Source of the DNA: Ureibacillus acetophenoni
GTDB lineage: Bacteria > Bacillota > Bacilli > Bacillales_A > Planococcaceae
DNA: 64,000 nucleotides
Assembly (NCBI RefSeq): GCF_900220965.1
Contig: NZ_OBQC01000008.1
Location: forward strand, 105,440 to 169,439
Direction: 5' to 3'
The position numbers and the translations under genes were made by a program. Of this stretch, positions 23,921 to 32,052 are shown piece by piece. A model generated the notes under the pieces. The model worked only from the letters and a program-made list of their open reading frames with translations, was not told where the DNA came from and did no database searches. Position 1 is the first letter of the stretch, and every line of letters starts with the position of its first letter.

Positions 23921-24592
23921 TTATTTGTTTAATATGAATGACAATGCTGTGGCAAATCTGTATTTATTGTTCGTTGTTTTTAACATTTTCTTAAGTTCAT
24001 CTCTATTAATTAGCTTTATGTTACTTTTTTTGGCAAATTTCTTCGCTGATGATGTGTAGTATTGATTGGTTATTATGATAGCTCCATTTGCATTATGTTT
24101 ATTTACTACGTCTAGTACCTCGTATATTACATTCGGTCCTACTCTAGTTGCCATTCGTTTTGTTTGAACTACATATGTTTTCAACCCTTTTCTAATGATT
24201 AAATCTGCTTCACGTTCTTTTGAACCTTTTAATAATTTTGTTTCATAACCTTGTCTTTTAAAGATTGGTTTTAGGAATTGAACTACTTCAATACAGTTTA
24301 ATTGGTTAATTCTTTTCTTTTCCAATTTGTATAGTTTTCTAACCTTCAATTTATTAAAAAATCTTGCTATAAGTCTAATTATCGTACCTATTTTATTAAT
24401 TAAAAATAATCCAAGTGGTCTATATAGAAAAGATAGAACGAGCAGAAGAATTAAGTAAAATTGAATGTTTAATAAGCTTGGTTTAATGGAAAATAAATTA
24501 AGTAAAGTTATTACAATTCCAAAGCCTAAAAAGCTTAGTAGTAATAAGTGGGTCATATTATAGTTATTTGTTCTAGTTACTTGTCTTCTCAT
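23921..24592 (-). CDS. Membrane-anchored Mrr-like restriction-endonuclease-fold protein
   Basis: About 223 aa. Two or three hydrophobic segments in the first ~75 residues precede a basic linker and a C-terminal Mrr_cat-type domain. The PD-(D/E)xK-like core is visible as GYETKLLKGSKEREADLI followed by YVVQTKR, with NANGAIIITNQYYTSSA typical of Mrr-like domains. Related membrane nucleases occur widely in Firmicutes; roles in foreign-DNA restriction or processing are proposed, not proven. ATG 24592 with AAAGGA is chosen over ATG 24601, which overlaps the RBS. A REP-like palindrome follows the stop. Confidence 0.75.
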   Translation of the reverse strand: MRRQVTRTNNYNMTHLLLLSFLGFGIVITLLNLFSIKPSLLNIQFYLILLLVLSFLYRPLGLFLINKIGTIIRLIARFFNKLKVRKLYKLEKKRINQLNCIEVVQFLKPIFKRQGYETKLLKGSKEREADLIIRKGLKTYVVQTKRMATRVGPNVIYEVLDVVNKHNANGAIIITNQYYTSSAKKFAKKSNIKLINRDELKKMLKTTNNKYRFATALSFILNK

Positions 24593-24782
24593 ATTTAGCA
24601 TCCTTTAATGATTTTTTAGCGGAATGAATATTAGAACTTCGCCTCGTAAGTAACAGCTCCCCTTTAAATTGCGGTTCTGTAACTTGCTAATAGTATCGAC
24701 AATAATTGCACAAATTATCAATGAGGTCGAAGAATGTGTAAATTTAAACATTCAGTACAACGATTAAAAGGAGATGCGTTTA

Positions 24783-26045
24783 ATGACAAATAATGGAATT
24801 CCAAGAGAAGAAGGATTGGATCATACATTACCTTTACTAAAAGAAGGGTACGAGTTCATTATGAATAGAAAGAGGAATTTCAATTCGAATATTTTTGAAA
24901 CTCGTATTATGGGGAAGAAATCTATATGCATGAGTGGGCGGGATGCGGCACAAGTCTTTTATGATACAGATCTTTTTCAAAGAGAAGGTGCAGCCCCAAA
25001 TCGCTTAGTACAAACTTTGTTTGGGGAAAATGGTGTACAAACCCTTGATGGAGAAGTACATCGACATCGTAAAGAGATGCATATGTCCATTATGAGCGAA
25101 GATAATCTAAAGAAATTTACAGAAATCGCCGTACAATATTGGGAAAAAGCATTAGATCAATGGAGTAAGAAATATGAAATAGTATTGTATGATGAAGTGA
25201 AAGAACTACTTTGTAAAGTAGCTTGTACTTGGGCCGGAGTTCTAGTGGATGAAGAAGAAGTTAAATGGCTTACAAAGGAACTGAGTGAAACGTTTGAAGG
25301 CGCAGGTTCAGTCGGACCAACCCATTGGAAAGGGAGAAATGCCCAAAATCAACTGGAAAAATGGATGATGGAACTAGTTCATAAAATTAGAGATGGAAGA
25401 CTCATTCCACCTGAAGATACGGCTTTACACAAATATACATGGCACAAAGATTTAAACGGGAATTTATTAGACAAAAATATTGTAGTTGTCGAATTGTTAA
25501 ATGTCTATAGACCTATTATTGCTATTTCAGTTTATATTAATTTTATTGCACTGGCATTAATCGAGCATCCGGATGAGGTAGAAAAACTTAAAAATGCTGA
25601 TGAAAAGTATACGTATATGTTTATTGATGAGGTGCGTAGATTTTACCCATTCTTCCCATTTATTGCTGCGAAAGTAAAAGATGATTTCACATGGAGAGAT
25701 TATAAAGTTCAGAAAGGTTCTCTCGCATTTTTAGATATTTATGGTACAAATCATGATGAAAATCTATGGTTGTACCCTGAAGAATTTAATCCAAACCGTT
25801 TTGCAGACCAAGGAAATGATCGATTCAGCTTTATTCCACAAGGTGGTGGAGAATATTTAACTGGACACCGATGTGCTGGAGAACAGTTGACGATTGAGAT
25901 GATGAAAGTAAGTTTAGATTATTTAGTGAATCATATGGTATATGAAGTACCAGAGCAAGATTTAACGTTTGAGATGAATGAATTCCCAAGCATACCACGT
26001 AGTAGAATCATACTTAGAAACGTTGAAAGAAAATTAACACATTAA
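24783..26045 (+). CDS. CYP152-family cytochrome P450 peroxygenase (fatty-acid hydroxylase)
   Basis: A 420-aa P450 closest in pattern to P450 BSbeta (YbdT/CypC, CYP152A1). The heme-thiolate loop is GHRCAGE, the distal site holds NVYRPIIAIS (the Arg-Pro pair that binds the fatty-acid carboxylate), and the ExxR is EVRR. The residue next to the heme edge that is His in OleT decarboxylases is Gln86 here (NGVQTLDG), as in BSbeta, which favours alpha/beta-hydroxylation over alkene formation. Such enzymes use H2O2 and need no reductase. ATG 24783 with AAGGAG. A 24-bp gap separates it from nrnB. Confidence 0.92.
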   Translation: MTNNGIPREEGLDHTLPLLKEGYEFIMNRKRNFNSNIFETRIMGKKSICMSGRDAAQVFYDTDLFQREGAAPNRLVQTLFGENGVQTLDGEVHRHRKEMHMSIMSEDNLKKFTEIAVQYWEKALDQWSKKYEIVLYDEVKELLCKVACTWAGVLVDEEEVKWLTKELSETFEGAGSVGPTHWKGRNAQNQLEKWMMELVHKIRDGRLIPPEDTALHKYTWHKDLNGNLLDKNIVVVELLNVYRPIIAISVYINFIALALIEHPDEVEKLKNADEKYTYMFIDEVRRFYPFFPFIAAKVKDDFTWRDYKVQKGSLAFLDIYGTNHDENLWLYPEEFNPNRFADQGNDRFSFIPQGGGEYLTGHRCAGEQLTIEMMKVSLDYLVNHMVYEVPEQDLTFEMNEFPSIPRSRIILRNVERKLTH

Positions 26046-26069
26046 GATTATTCCTTATGAGGTGGAACT

Positions 26070-27245
26070 ATGTATAAACTGTTATCCCATAATGATTTAG
26101 ATGGGGTTGGTTGTGGTATTTTAGCGAAGCTTGCCTTTGGCCAAAATGTGAAAGTCCGTTATAATTCCGTATCCTCTCTAAATCGCGAAATAGAATTTTT
26201 CTTAGAAAATGACCATCCTGATACTTTCTTATTTATTACAGATCTTTCACCTAATGAAGAAAATGAAAAGAAATTACAACAGTTTTTTAAGAAACATGGA
26301 AATGTTCAACTAATCGACCATCATAAAACAGCACAACATTTGGACGAATATGAATGGGGTTATGTTTTAGTTGAAGATGTTAATGGTCGTCTAACGAGTG
26401 CAACCTCACTCTTCTATGAATATTTGACTTCTAATAACTATTTGGAGAAAAGCAATGCAATTACAGAGTTTGTTGAGCTTGTAAGGCAGTATGATACGTG
26501 GGAATGGGAGAAAAATGAGAACCATAAAGCTCATCTATTAAATTCCCTCTTTTATTTAGTTTCCATTGATGAATTTGAAGAAACAATGATTGAACGTTTG
26601 CAAGCTAATGACAGTTTTGATTTCGATGATTTTGAAAAAAGATTGCTTAACATGGAAGAAGATAAGATTGAGCGATATATACGACGTAAAAGAAGAGAAA
26701 TTGTCCAAGCGAAAGTAGGTAAATATTATGCTGGCGTAGTGTATGCTGAGTCCTACCATTCCGAATTAGGAAATGAGTTAGGAAAAGAGCACCCACATCT
26801 TGATTATATTACGATACTAAATATGGGAGGTAAGCGAGTATCGTTTCGTACCATTCATGACCATGTAGATGTATCGGAAATAGCTGGCCATTATGGCGGA
26901 GGCGGTCATCAAAAAGCATCAGGATGTAATCTAACGGATGATGCCTATAAATCTTATGTGTTGGATACATTCCATTTAGATGCTATTCAAGAAGATGCAA
27001 AACGGAATCGACATAACTTAAAAGAATCAGCCTTTGGTGCTATGTATAAAAGTCGAAATGAAGATTTATTCTTTATTCACCCAAAAGATGATAACTGGAT
27101 TATTGAACATAACAAGGTCATATTGGAAAAAGTATTTAAAAGTTACCTAGAAGCTGAAATATATTTAAAAAGGACGTATGAGGCATGGCTCGTACGTGAT
27201 GAAGAATTTGTAGAATATTTAATGAATGAGGTTAGAAAAGCATAA
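26070..27245 (+). CDS. nrnB: NrnB oligoribonuclease (DHH/DHHA1 phosphoesterase)
   Basis: A 391-aa DHH-family protein. It starts LLSHNDLDGVGCG (motif I), has ITDLSPNEEN, LIDHHKTA (the DHH motif) and a C-terminal DHHA1 domain with GHYGGGGHQKASG. The overall pattern matches B. subtilis NrnB (YngD), which degrades nano-RNAs and pApA-type dinucleotides 3'-5' with Mn2+. It is probably cotranscribed with the P450 gene (24-bp gap), though a functional link is not obvious. Confidence 0.9.
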   Translation: MYKLLSHNDLDGVGCGILAKLAFGQNVKVRYNSVSSLNREIEFFLENDHPDTFLFITDLSPNEENEKKLQQFFKKHGNVQLIDHHKTAQHLDEYEWGYVLVEDVNGRLTSATSLFYEYLTSNNYLEKSNAITEFVELVRQYDTWEWEKNENHKAHLLNSLFYLVSIDEFEETMIERLQANDSFDFDDFEKRLLNMEEDKIERYIRRKRREIVQAKVGKYYAGVVYAESYHSELGNELGKEHPHLDYITILNMGGKRVSFRTIHDHVDVSEIAGHYGGGGHQKASGCNLTDDAYKSYVLDTFHLDAIQEDAKRNRHNLKESAFGAMYKSRNEDLFFIHPKDDNWIIEHNKVILEKVFKSYLEAEIYLKRTYEAWLVRDEEFVEYLMNEVRKA

Positions 27246-27249
27246 TAAA

Positions 27250-27297
27250 AAATACTCCGAAAATCAAAGTGATTCTCGGAGTTGTTCTTTTTCTTGA
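27250..27297. terminator. Terminator between nrnB and the convergent gene
   Basis: ACTCCGA and TCGGAGT pair, with AATC/GATT extending the stem. A runs and T runs flank it. Confidence 0.75.
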
Positions 27298-27319
27298 GCT
27301 TTTAGTTTATCTAGCTGTT

Positions 27320-27988
27320 TTATTCGTCTGATATGTTATTGTCTAAAATATTATAAAGATATTCCCACTTCCCATAATCCATTAATTCCTTCTGATGAAG
27401 TTGAAAACCACCACCAAGGAATACTGTATCTCCTTGGATTGCAATTACCATTGCTTCTAGACCAATATCTGTTTTCTTGAAAACATCACCAATAGAAAGG
27501 CTAAACTCATCATCATTTAATAGATCGTTCTCATCCCAGTATTCCTCGTTTGAATACGATTTATCTTTATAATCGATTGGGTTACTATATTCAAAACGTC
27601 CAGGAACCATTAATAAATATTCACTATGTTTAATACCATTTGAGTTTGTTGTAACTACCCCTTTCGATTCAACCGATGCTACAACTTCAATCTCATTTAA
27701 AGAATAATGATCTAAATAATCTGGATCTGGATTGGTAATTAAAATATAGTCACCAACTTGTGCATTACGATCTTTGTTAAGGGTATATCTTTTTTTATTA
27801 AAAATAAAACTATCGCTTACTTTTGGTTGATATTTTTCAATATCTTTTGCGAAACATAAATGTTGTGACATATCCCGTAAGCGATATAAGTGAACAGATT
27901 GTTTAAACATTGTTTTTACCGAGTAAACCTTGTGTAACTCATTGTTATAGTAAACAAATTGTCCTTTTCGTACTTGTAATAAATTCAT
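27320..27988 (-). CDS. Hypothetical cytoplasmic protein, unknown family
   Basis: A 222-aa acidic protein starting MNLLQVRKGQFVYYNNELHK. It looks like a series of short beta-strand domains (KOW/SH3-like: GQFVYYNNELHKVYSV, VGDYILITNPDPDYL, IGDVFKKTDIGLEAMV). No membrane segment, no catalytic motif. ATG 27988 has GGAGGTACG upstream; the ATG at 28051 has no RBS. I do not recognise a family. Confidence 0.6.
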   Translation of the reverse strand: MNLLQVRKGQFVYYNNELHKVYSVKTMFKQSVHLYRLRDMSQHLCFAKDIEKYQPKVSDSFIFNKKRYTLNKDRNAQVGDYILITNPDPDYLDHYSLNEIEVVASVESKGVVTTNSNGIKHSEYLLMVPGRFEYSNPIDYKDKSYSNEEYWDENDLLNDDEFSLSIGDVFKKTDIGLEAMVIAIQGDTVFLGGGFQLHQKELMDYGKWEYLYNILDNNISDE

Positions 27989-28227
27989 GAAAACGTACCT
28001 CCGAATTTCAACAGTATAAATACATATTGATAAACTTTTGAATGTATCCATTAAGGTTCATATATAAAGTAGTCTTTTCCAAAGTTGTAGAATTATAATA
28101 AAAAGCAACATATAATTTCCCGATAAGTCAGGAACATTGAAAATTTAAGTAACAGTAATGTAAGATGGAAATTAATTGTTATATAAGATGTGTAATAGTT
28201 ACTTTTTTAATGATTGGGGGAACTACC

Positions 28228-29286
28228 GTGGAAATAGGTTTAACAACGTTCGTTGAAACAACACCTGATGTTAAAACGGGAGAAGTTAAAAGTCATGCAG
28301 AACGTTTACGGGAAGTAGTAGAAGAGATTGTTCTAGCTGATGAGGTAGGTTTAGATGTTTATGGAGTAGGTGAACATCATAGAAAAGATTATGCATGTTC
28401 AACACCTGCAGTGTTATTAGCAGCTGCAGCATCTAGAACGAAAAATATTCGATTATCCAGTGCAGTTACTGTGCTGTCTTCAGACGATCCTGTACGTGTA
28501 TTTCAAGAGTTTTCGACTGTAGATGCAATTTCAAATGGACGTGCTGAAATAATGGCTGGTCGTGGTTCTTTCATTGAATCATTTCCGTTATTTGGATATG
28601 ACTTAAAAGATTATGATGAATTATTTGATGAAAAATTAGATTTACTACTGAAGATTCGCGATAATGAGATTATAAATTGGGAAGGGAAACATCGCCCTTC
28701 CATTCATAATAGGGGGGTATACCCAAGACCTGTTCAAGACCCGCTTCCAATATGGATTGCTAGTGGTGGAACTCCACAATCAGTTGTCCGTGCTGGTGTA
28801 CTAGGATTACCTCTAGCTTTAGCTATCATTGGTGGAAGTCCACTACAATTTGGTGCACTTGTGAAACTGTATTATAGAGCGGCACAACAAGCTGGACATG
28901 ATATATCAAAACTTACAGTTGCTTCACATTCCCATGGGTTTGTCGCTGATACGACTGAGGAAGCTATAGAAAAATTTTTCCCACCAACGCAATATGCTAT
29001 GAATGTTCTTGGAAGAGAGCGTGGATGGGGACAATATACTCGTGAAACCTTTGACCATGCACGAAGTCTTGAAGGAGCATTGTATGTTGGAGATGTACAA
29101 ACTGTAGCGGAGAAAATTATCTATCTTCGTAAACATGTAGGCGTAACACGCTTTATGCTTCATTGTCCTGTAGGTTCTATGCCACATGAAGATGTTATGC
29201 GATCAATAGAACTGTTAGGTAAAGAAGTTGCTCCAATTGTTAGAGAAGAAGTAGCAAAATGGGAAGCGGAAAAACAAAAACAATAA
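28228..29286 (+). CDS. LLM-class flavin-dependent oxidoreductase (luciferase-like)
   Basis: A ~352-aa bacterial-luciferase-fold protein. It contains VEIGLTTFVE, GVGEHHRKDYACSTPAVLL, IMAGRGSFIESFPLFG and PLPIWIASGGTPQSVVRAG, all typical of the YvbT/LLM group that use reduced FMN (or F420) to oxidise substrates. The best start is GTG 28228, 8 nt after GGGGGAA; the ATG at 28165 lacks an RBS. Monocistronic with a terminator. Substrate unknown. Confidence 0.87.
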   Translation: MEIGLTTFVETTPDVKTGEVKSHAERLREVVEEIVLADEVGLDVYGVGEHHRKDYACSTPAVLLAAAASRTKNIRLSSAVTVLSSDDPVRVFQEFSTVDAISNGRAEIMAGRGSFIESFPLFGYDLKDYDELFDEKLDLLLKIRDNEIINWEGKHRPSIHNRGVYPRPVQDPLPIWIASGGTPQSVVRAGVLGLPLALAIIGGSPLQFGALVKLYYRAAQQAGHDISKLTVASHSHGFVADTTEEAIEKFFPPTQYAMNVLGRERGWGQYTRETFDHARSLEGALYVGDVQTVAEKIIYLRKHVGVTRFMLHCPVGSMPHEDVMRSIELLGKEVAPIVREEVAKWEAEKQKQ

Positions 29287-29301
29287 CAAATTTAGAATAA
29301 G

Positions 29302-29344
29302 AGCTGTTTTTATAGAAATTAATTCTATAGAAACAGCTTTTTAT
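29302..29344 (+). terminator. Terminator after the LLM oxidoreductase gene
   Basis: AGCTGTTT...TATAGAA pairs with TTCTATAGAAACAGCT, with T-rich sequence after. Confidence 0.75.
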
Positions 29345-29604
29345 ATTGGGAAAATAAGTAAAAGTAATCATAATCAACAAAAAATTACAGAAAATGCATT
29401 TTTATATGGCAAATAGGATATAACTAACACAATTGACTTTCAAAAGATGAAAGTGGTGCTTTTACAGGAAGGTTACAAAAGATTTACAAAAATTAACACT
29501 ATATATAGAACGGTACTATTCTTGAATCGTCAAATATATTAGAAGTCACAAATTTCTAACAATGAACAACTTCTTTTCAAAACGTTTTATGTGGAGGCAT
29601 AAAC

Positions 29605-30906
29605 TTGAATTTTCCAATTACAACTTTTATTGAACGATTTAATTTTATTATGTTTTTATTATTCGCATTAATGTATTTTTACCAGATGATCTACATGTTC
29701 ATTGCTTTTAAGGCAAAACGAACTTTTAAGCGTATGAATAAGAAAATTAAATATAACAAAATTGGAGTTATTATTGCAGCTCGAAATGAAGAAGTGGTAA
29801 TTGGGCAACTTATAAACAGTATCAATGCTCAAAATTATCCAAATGAATTAATCGACATATTTGTTGTTGCAGACAATTGTACAGACCAAACGGCAATGGT
29901 AGCAAAAAGAGAAGGAGCAATCGTAAAAGAGAGGTTCAATACCGAACTCGTAGGCAAAGGATTTGCATTAGATTTTATGCTAAAGTTCATTGAGAAAGAA
30001 TATTCCTATAGAAATTATGATGGATTTCTCGTCCTTGATGCGGATAATTTGCTAGATAAAAATTATATTGCTGAAATGAATAGAACCTTTAACGAAGGAT
30101 ACAGAGTTATAACAAGTTACAGAAACTCTAAAAATTATGATCAAAATTGGATTTCCGCAGGCTACGGCCTTTGGTTTTTACATGAAGCAGAGTATTTAAA
30201 TTTACCTCGTATGACCCTTAAAAATAGTTGTGCTATTTCTGGTACAGGGTTTTTAGTTAAAGCGGATGTATTTAGAGAAAATGGTGGTTGGATACATCAC
30301 CTATTAACAGAAGATATTGAGTTCTCTGTTTCTCAAATACTTAAAGGTGAAAAAATAGGTTATTGTAGAAATGCAGTACTTTATGATGAACAACCCATTA
30401 CATTTAAACAATCATGGCATCAGAGATTACGATGGGCAAAAGGGTTCTATCAAGTGATTAGTAATTATGGAAAGCGGTTAATGGGTGGAATCTTATTTAA
30501 GAAAGGTAACAGATTTTCTTGTTATGATATGGCCATGACACTCATGCCTGCGATGTTAATTACATGTTTTAGTATTGCAGTAAATAGTAGCTTTTATGTG
30601 GCCGCCATCTTTGGTTTTATAGATGAAAAGAATATTATATTAGTTACAACGATGTCCATTATCAAATCCTTTGTTTGGTACTATAGTATTTTATTTATTG
30701 TAGGAGTAATTACAACCATTACGGAATGGAATCGAATTCATAGCTCAGGCTGGAAAAAGATTATGTATACTTTTACCTTCCCAATTTTCATGTTTACGTA
30801 TATTCCAATTGCAATCGTTGCGTTATTTAAGAAAGTTGAATGGAAACCAATTCCTCATACAGTGGCAAAATCAATCGATGAAATTCTTGAAAATGTGAAA
30901 AATTAA
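29605..30906 (+). CDS. Processive family 2 glycosyltransferase, membrane-bound
   Basis: A 433-aa GT2. One N-terminal helix (about 14-33) precedes the catalytic domain, with IIAARNEE, VVADNCTDQT, LDADN (DxD), LTEDIEF and QRLRW (QxxRW), the full D, DxD, D, QxxRW set of processive synthases. Three or four C-terminal helices follow. Such enzymes polymerise and export a polysaccharide or make a glycolipid; the sugar is unknown. It begins at TTG 29605, with GTGGAGGC upstream. No partner export or deacetylase gene is adjacent. Confidence 0.88.
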   Translation: MNFPITTFIERFNFIMFLLFALMYFYQMIYMFIAFKAKRTFKRMNKKIKYNKIGVIIAARNEEVVIGQLINSINAQNYPNELIDIFVVADNCTDQTAMVAKREGAIVKERFNTELVGKGFALDFMLKFIEKEYSYRNYDGFLVLDADNLLDKNYIAEMNRTFNEGYRVITSYRNSKNYDQNWISAGYGLWFLHEAEYLNLPRMTLKNSCAISGTGFLVKADVFRENGGWIHHLLTEDIEFSVSQILKGEKIGYCRNAVLYDEQPITFKQSWHQRLRWAKGFYQVISNYGKRLMGGILFKKGNRFSCYDMAMTLMPAMLITCFSIAVNSSFYVAAIFGFIDEKNIILVTTMSIIKSFVWYYSILFIVGVITTITEWNRIHSSGWKKIMYTFTFPIFMFTYIPIAIVALFKKVEWKPIPHTVAKSIDEILENVKN

Positions 30907-30918
30907 TTGGTATTCTCA

Positions 30919-30950
30919 AACTACACTCGTATTAGGTGTAGTTTTTTCTT
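30919..30950 (+). terminator. Terminator after the GT2 gene
   Basis: AACTACAC pairs with GTGTAGTT, followed by six T. Confidence 0.85.
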
Positions 30951-31099
30951 ATTTAAATAAACATCTTGTTAGGGAATTGATACTTTTTATTAAAATACGA
31001 CTAGAGACGTAGATGAAGTTACAGTTTTGGGTCATGTTATGCAATATTTCAATCATATATCATATAGTTATAACGAACAGACGAAAGGTTGTAATTATA

Positions 31100-31876
31100 A
31101 TGAAAAAATCTTATATAATCATTTTACTTGTTATCCTTATTGGAATTAGTTTAGTAAACGTTGCATGGGGGTTCTTCACAGGTGGCGGGAAGGAAGAAGT
31201 TCAAATTGATCGTGAACAATTTGAACATGTTGAAATTGACACGACAAACGCTGACATTCAAATACATGTTACGGATAGTAGACCGTATGTAGAATTAGTG
31301 AATAAACAAAAGTATGACTTACAAGTTGAAGTTAAAGGAAAATCATTGGATATTGAAGTAGATGAACCTTGGTTTAACTGGTTTTCATTTGATTTTTCAT
31401 TTCGTACACCGAAGTTAAATGTATATTTACCAAAAGAAATGTATGAGACGATAGAAGTAAAAACAAACAATGGAAAAATTGATGTGAACGGATTAGAAGT
31501 AAAAGAATTAAATACGGAAACGAATAATGGGAGAATTGTTGTGAAAGATGTGATAAGTTCTACAATTTATACAGATTCAAACAACGGTAAAGTAATATTA
31601 GAAAATATTACAGGAAAAATTATTGGTGAAACTCACAATGGAGATATCATTATTACTAAAGATGTAATTGATCAACCAATGGAACTTGAAACGCACAATG
31701 GAGATGTTACTGTTCAAACGAAAAAAGAACCTGAAAATGTCACATATCATTTTAAAACTCATAATGGAGAGGTAACGGTTTTCGGTTCAGAATACTTTAA
31801 TCCAGTTGTAGGAAACGGCGAAAATTTAATCCAATTAAGAACGCATAATGGAAATATCACTGTAAAAAAGCAATAA
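31100..31876 (+). CDS. DUF4097-family membrane-anchored beta-repeat protein
   Basis: A 258-aa protein with one N-terminal hydrophobic helix (about 5-24), then DUF4097. A short motif recurs about every 20 residues: TNNGKI, TNNGRI, SNNGKV, THNGDI, THNGDV, THNGEV, THNGNI. It suggests a regular beta-solenoid facing outside the cell. Related B. subtilis proteins (YvlB and neighbours) belong to envelope-stress operons. ATG 31100 has AAAGGTTG upstream. Function unknown. Confidence 0.8.
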   Translation: MKKSYIIILLVILIGISLVNVAWGFFTGGGKEEVQIDREQFEHVEIDTTNADIQIHVTDSRPYVELVNKQKYDLQVEVKGKSLDIEVDEPWFNWFSFDFSFRTPKLNVYLPKEMYETIEVKTNNGKIDVNGLEVKELNTETNNGRIVVKDVISSTIYTDSNNGKVILENITGKIIGETHNGDIIITKDVIDQPMELETHNGDVTVQTKKEPENVTYHFKTHNGEVTVFGSEYFNPVVGNGENLIQLRTHNGNITVKKQ

Positions 31877-31884
31877 TAATAGAA

Positions 31885-31920
31885 GGCTTAATCGGTTTGC
31901 TGGTTAAGCCCTTTTGTTTT
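31885..31920 (+). terminator. Terminator after the DUF4097 gene
   Basis: GGCTTAA pairs with TTAAGCC, followed by CTTTTGTTTT. Confidence 0.75.
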
Positions 31921-32052
31921 ACATTTGAATCTTTACAAGCTTCTAATAGAAGTTTCACTTTATCGTTTTAAAATGAAGTAAAGATTAATATAGTTTAAAG
32001 TATAGTGTCTTAAGTTTGGATGTTAATAGTAAATGTGTAAAGGTGAGTTTTA

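Noticed and set aside
23921..24592. A complete restriction or defence island around the Mrr-like nuclease
   Set aside because: No methylase, helicase or other defence gene is adjacent; the neighbours are ordinary metabolic genes.
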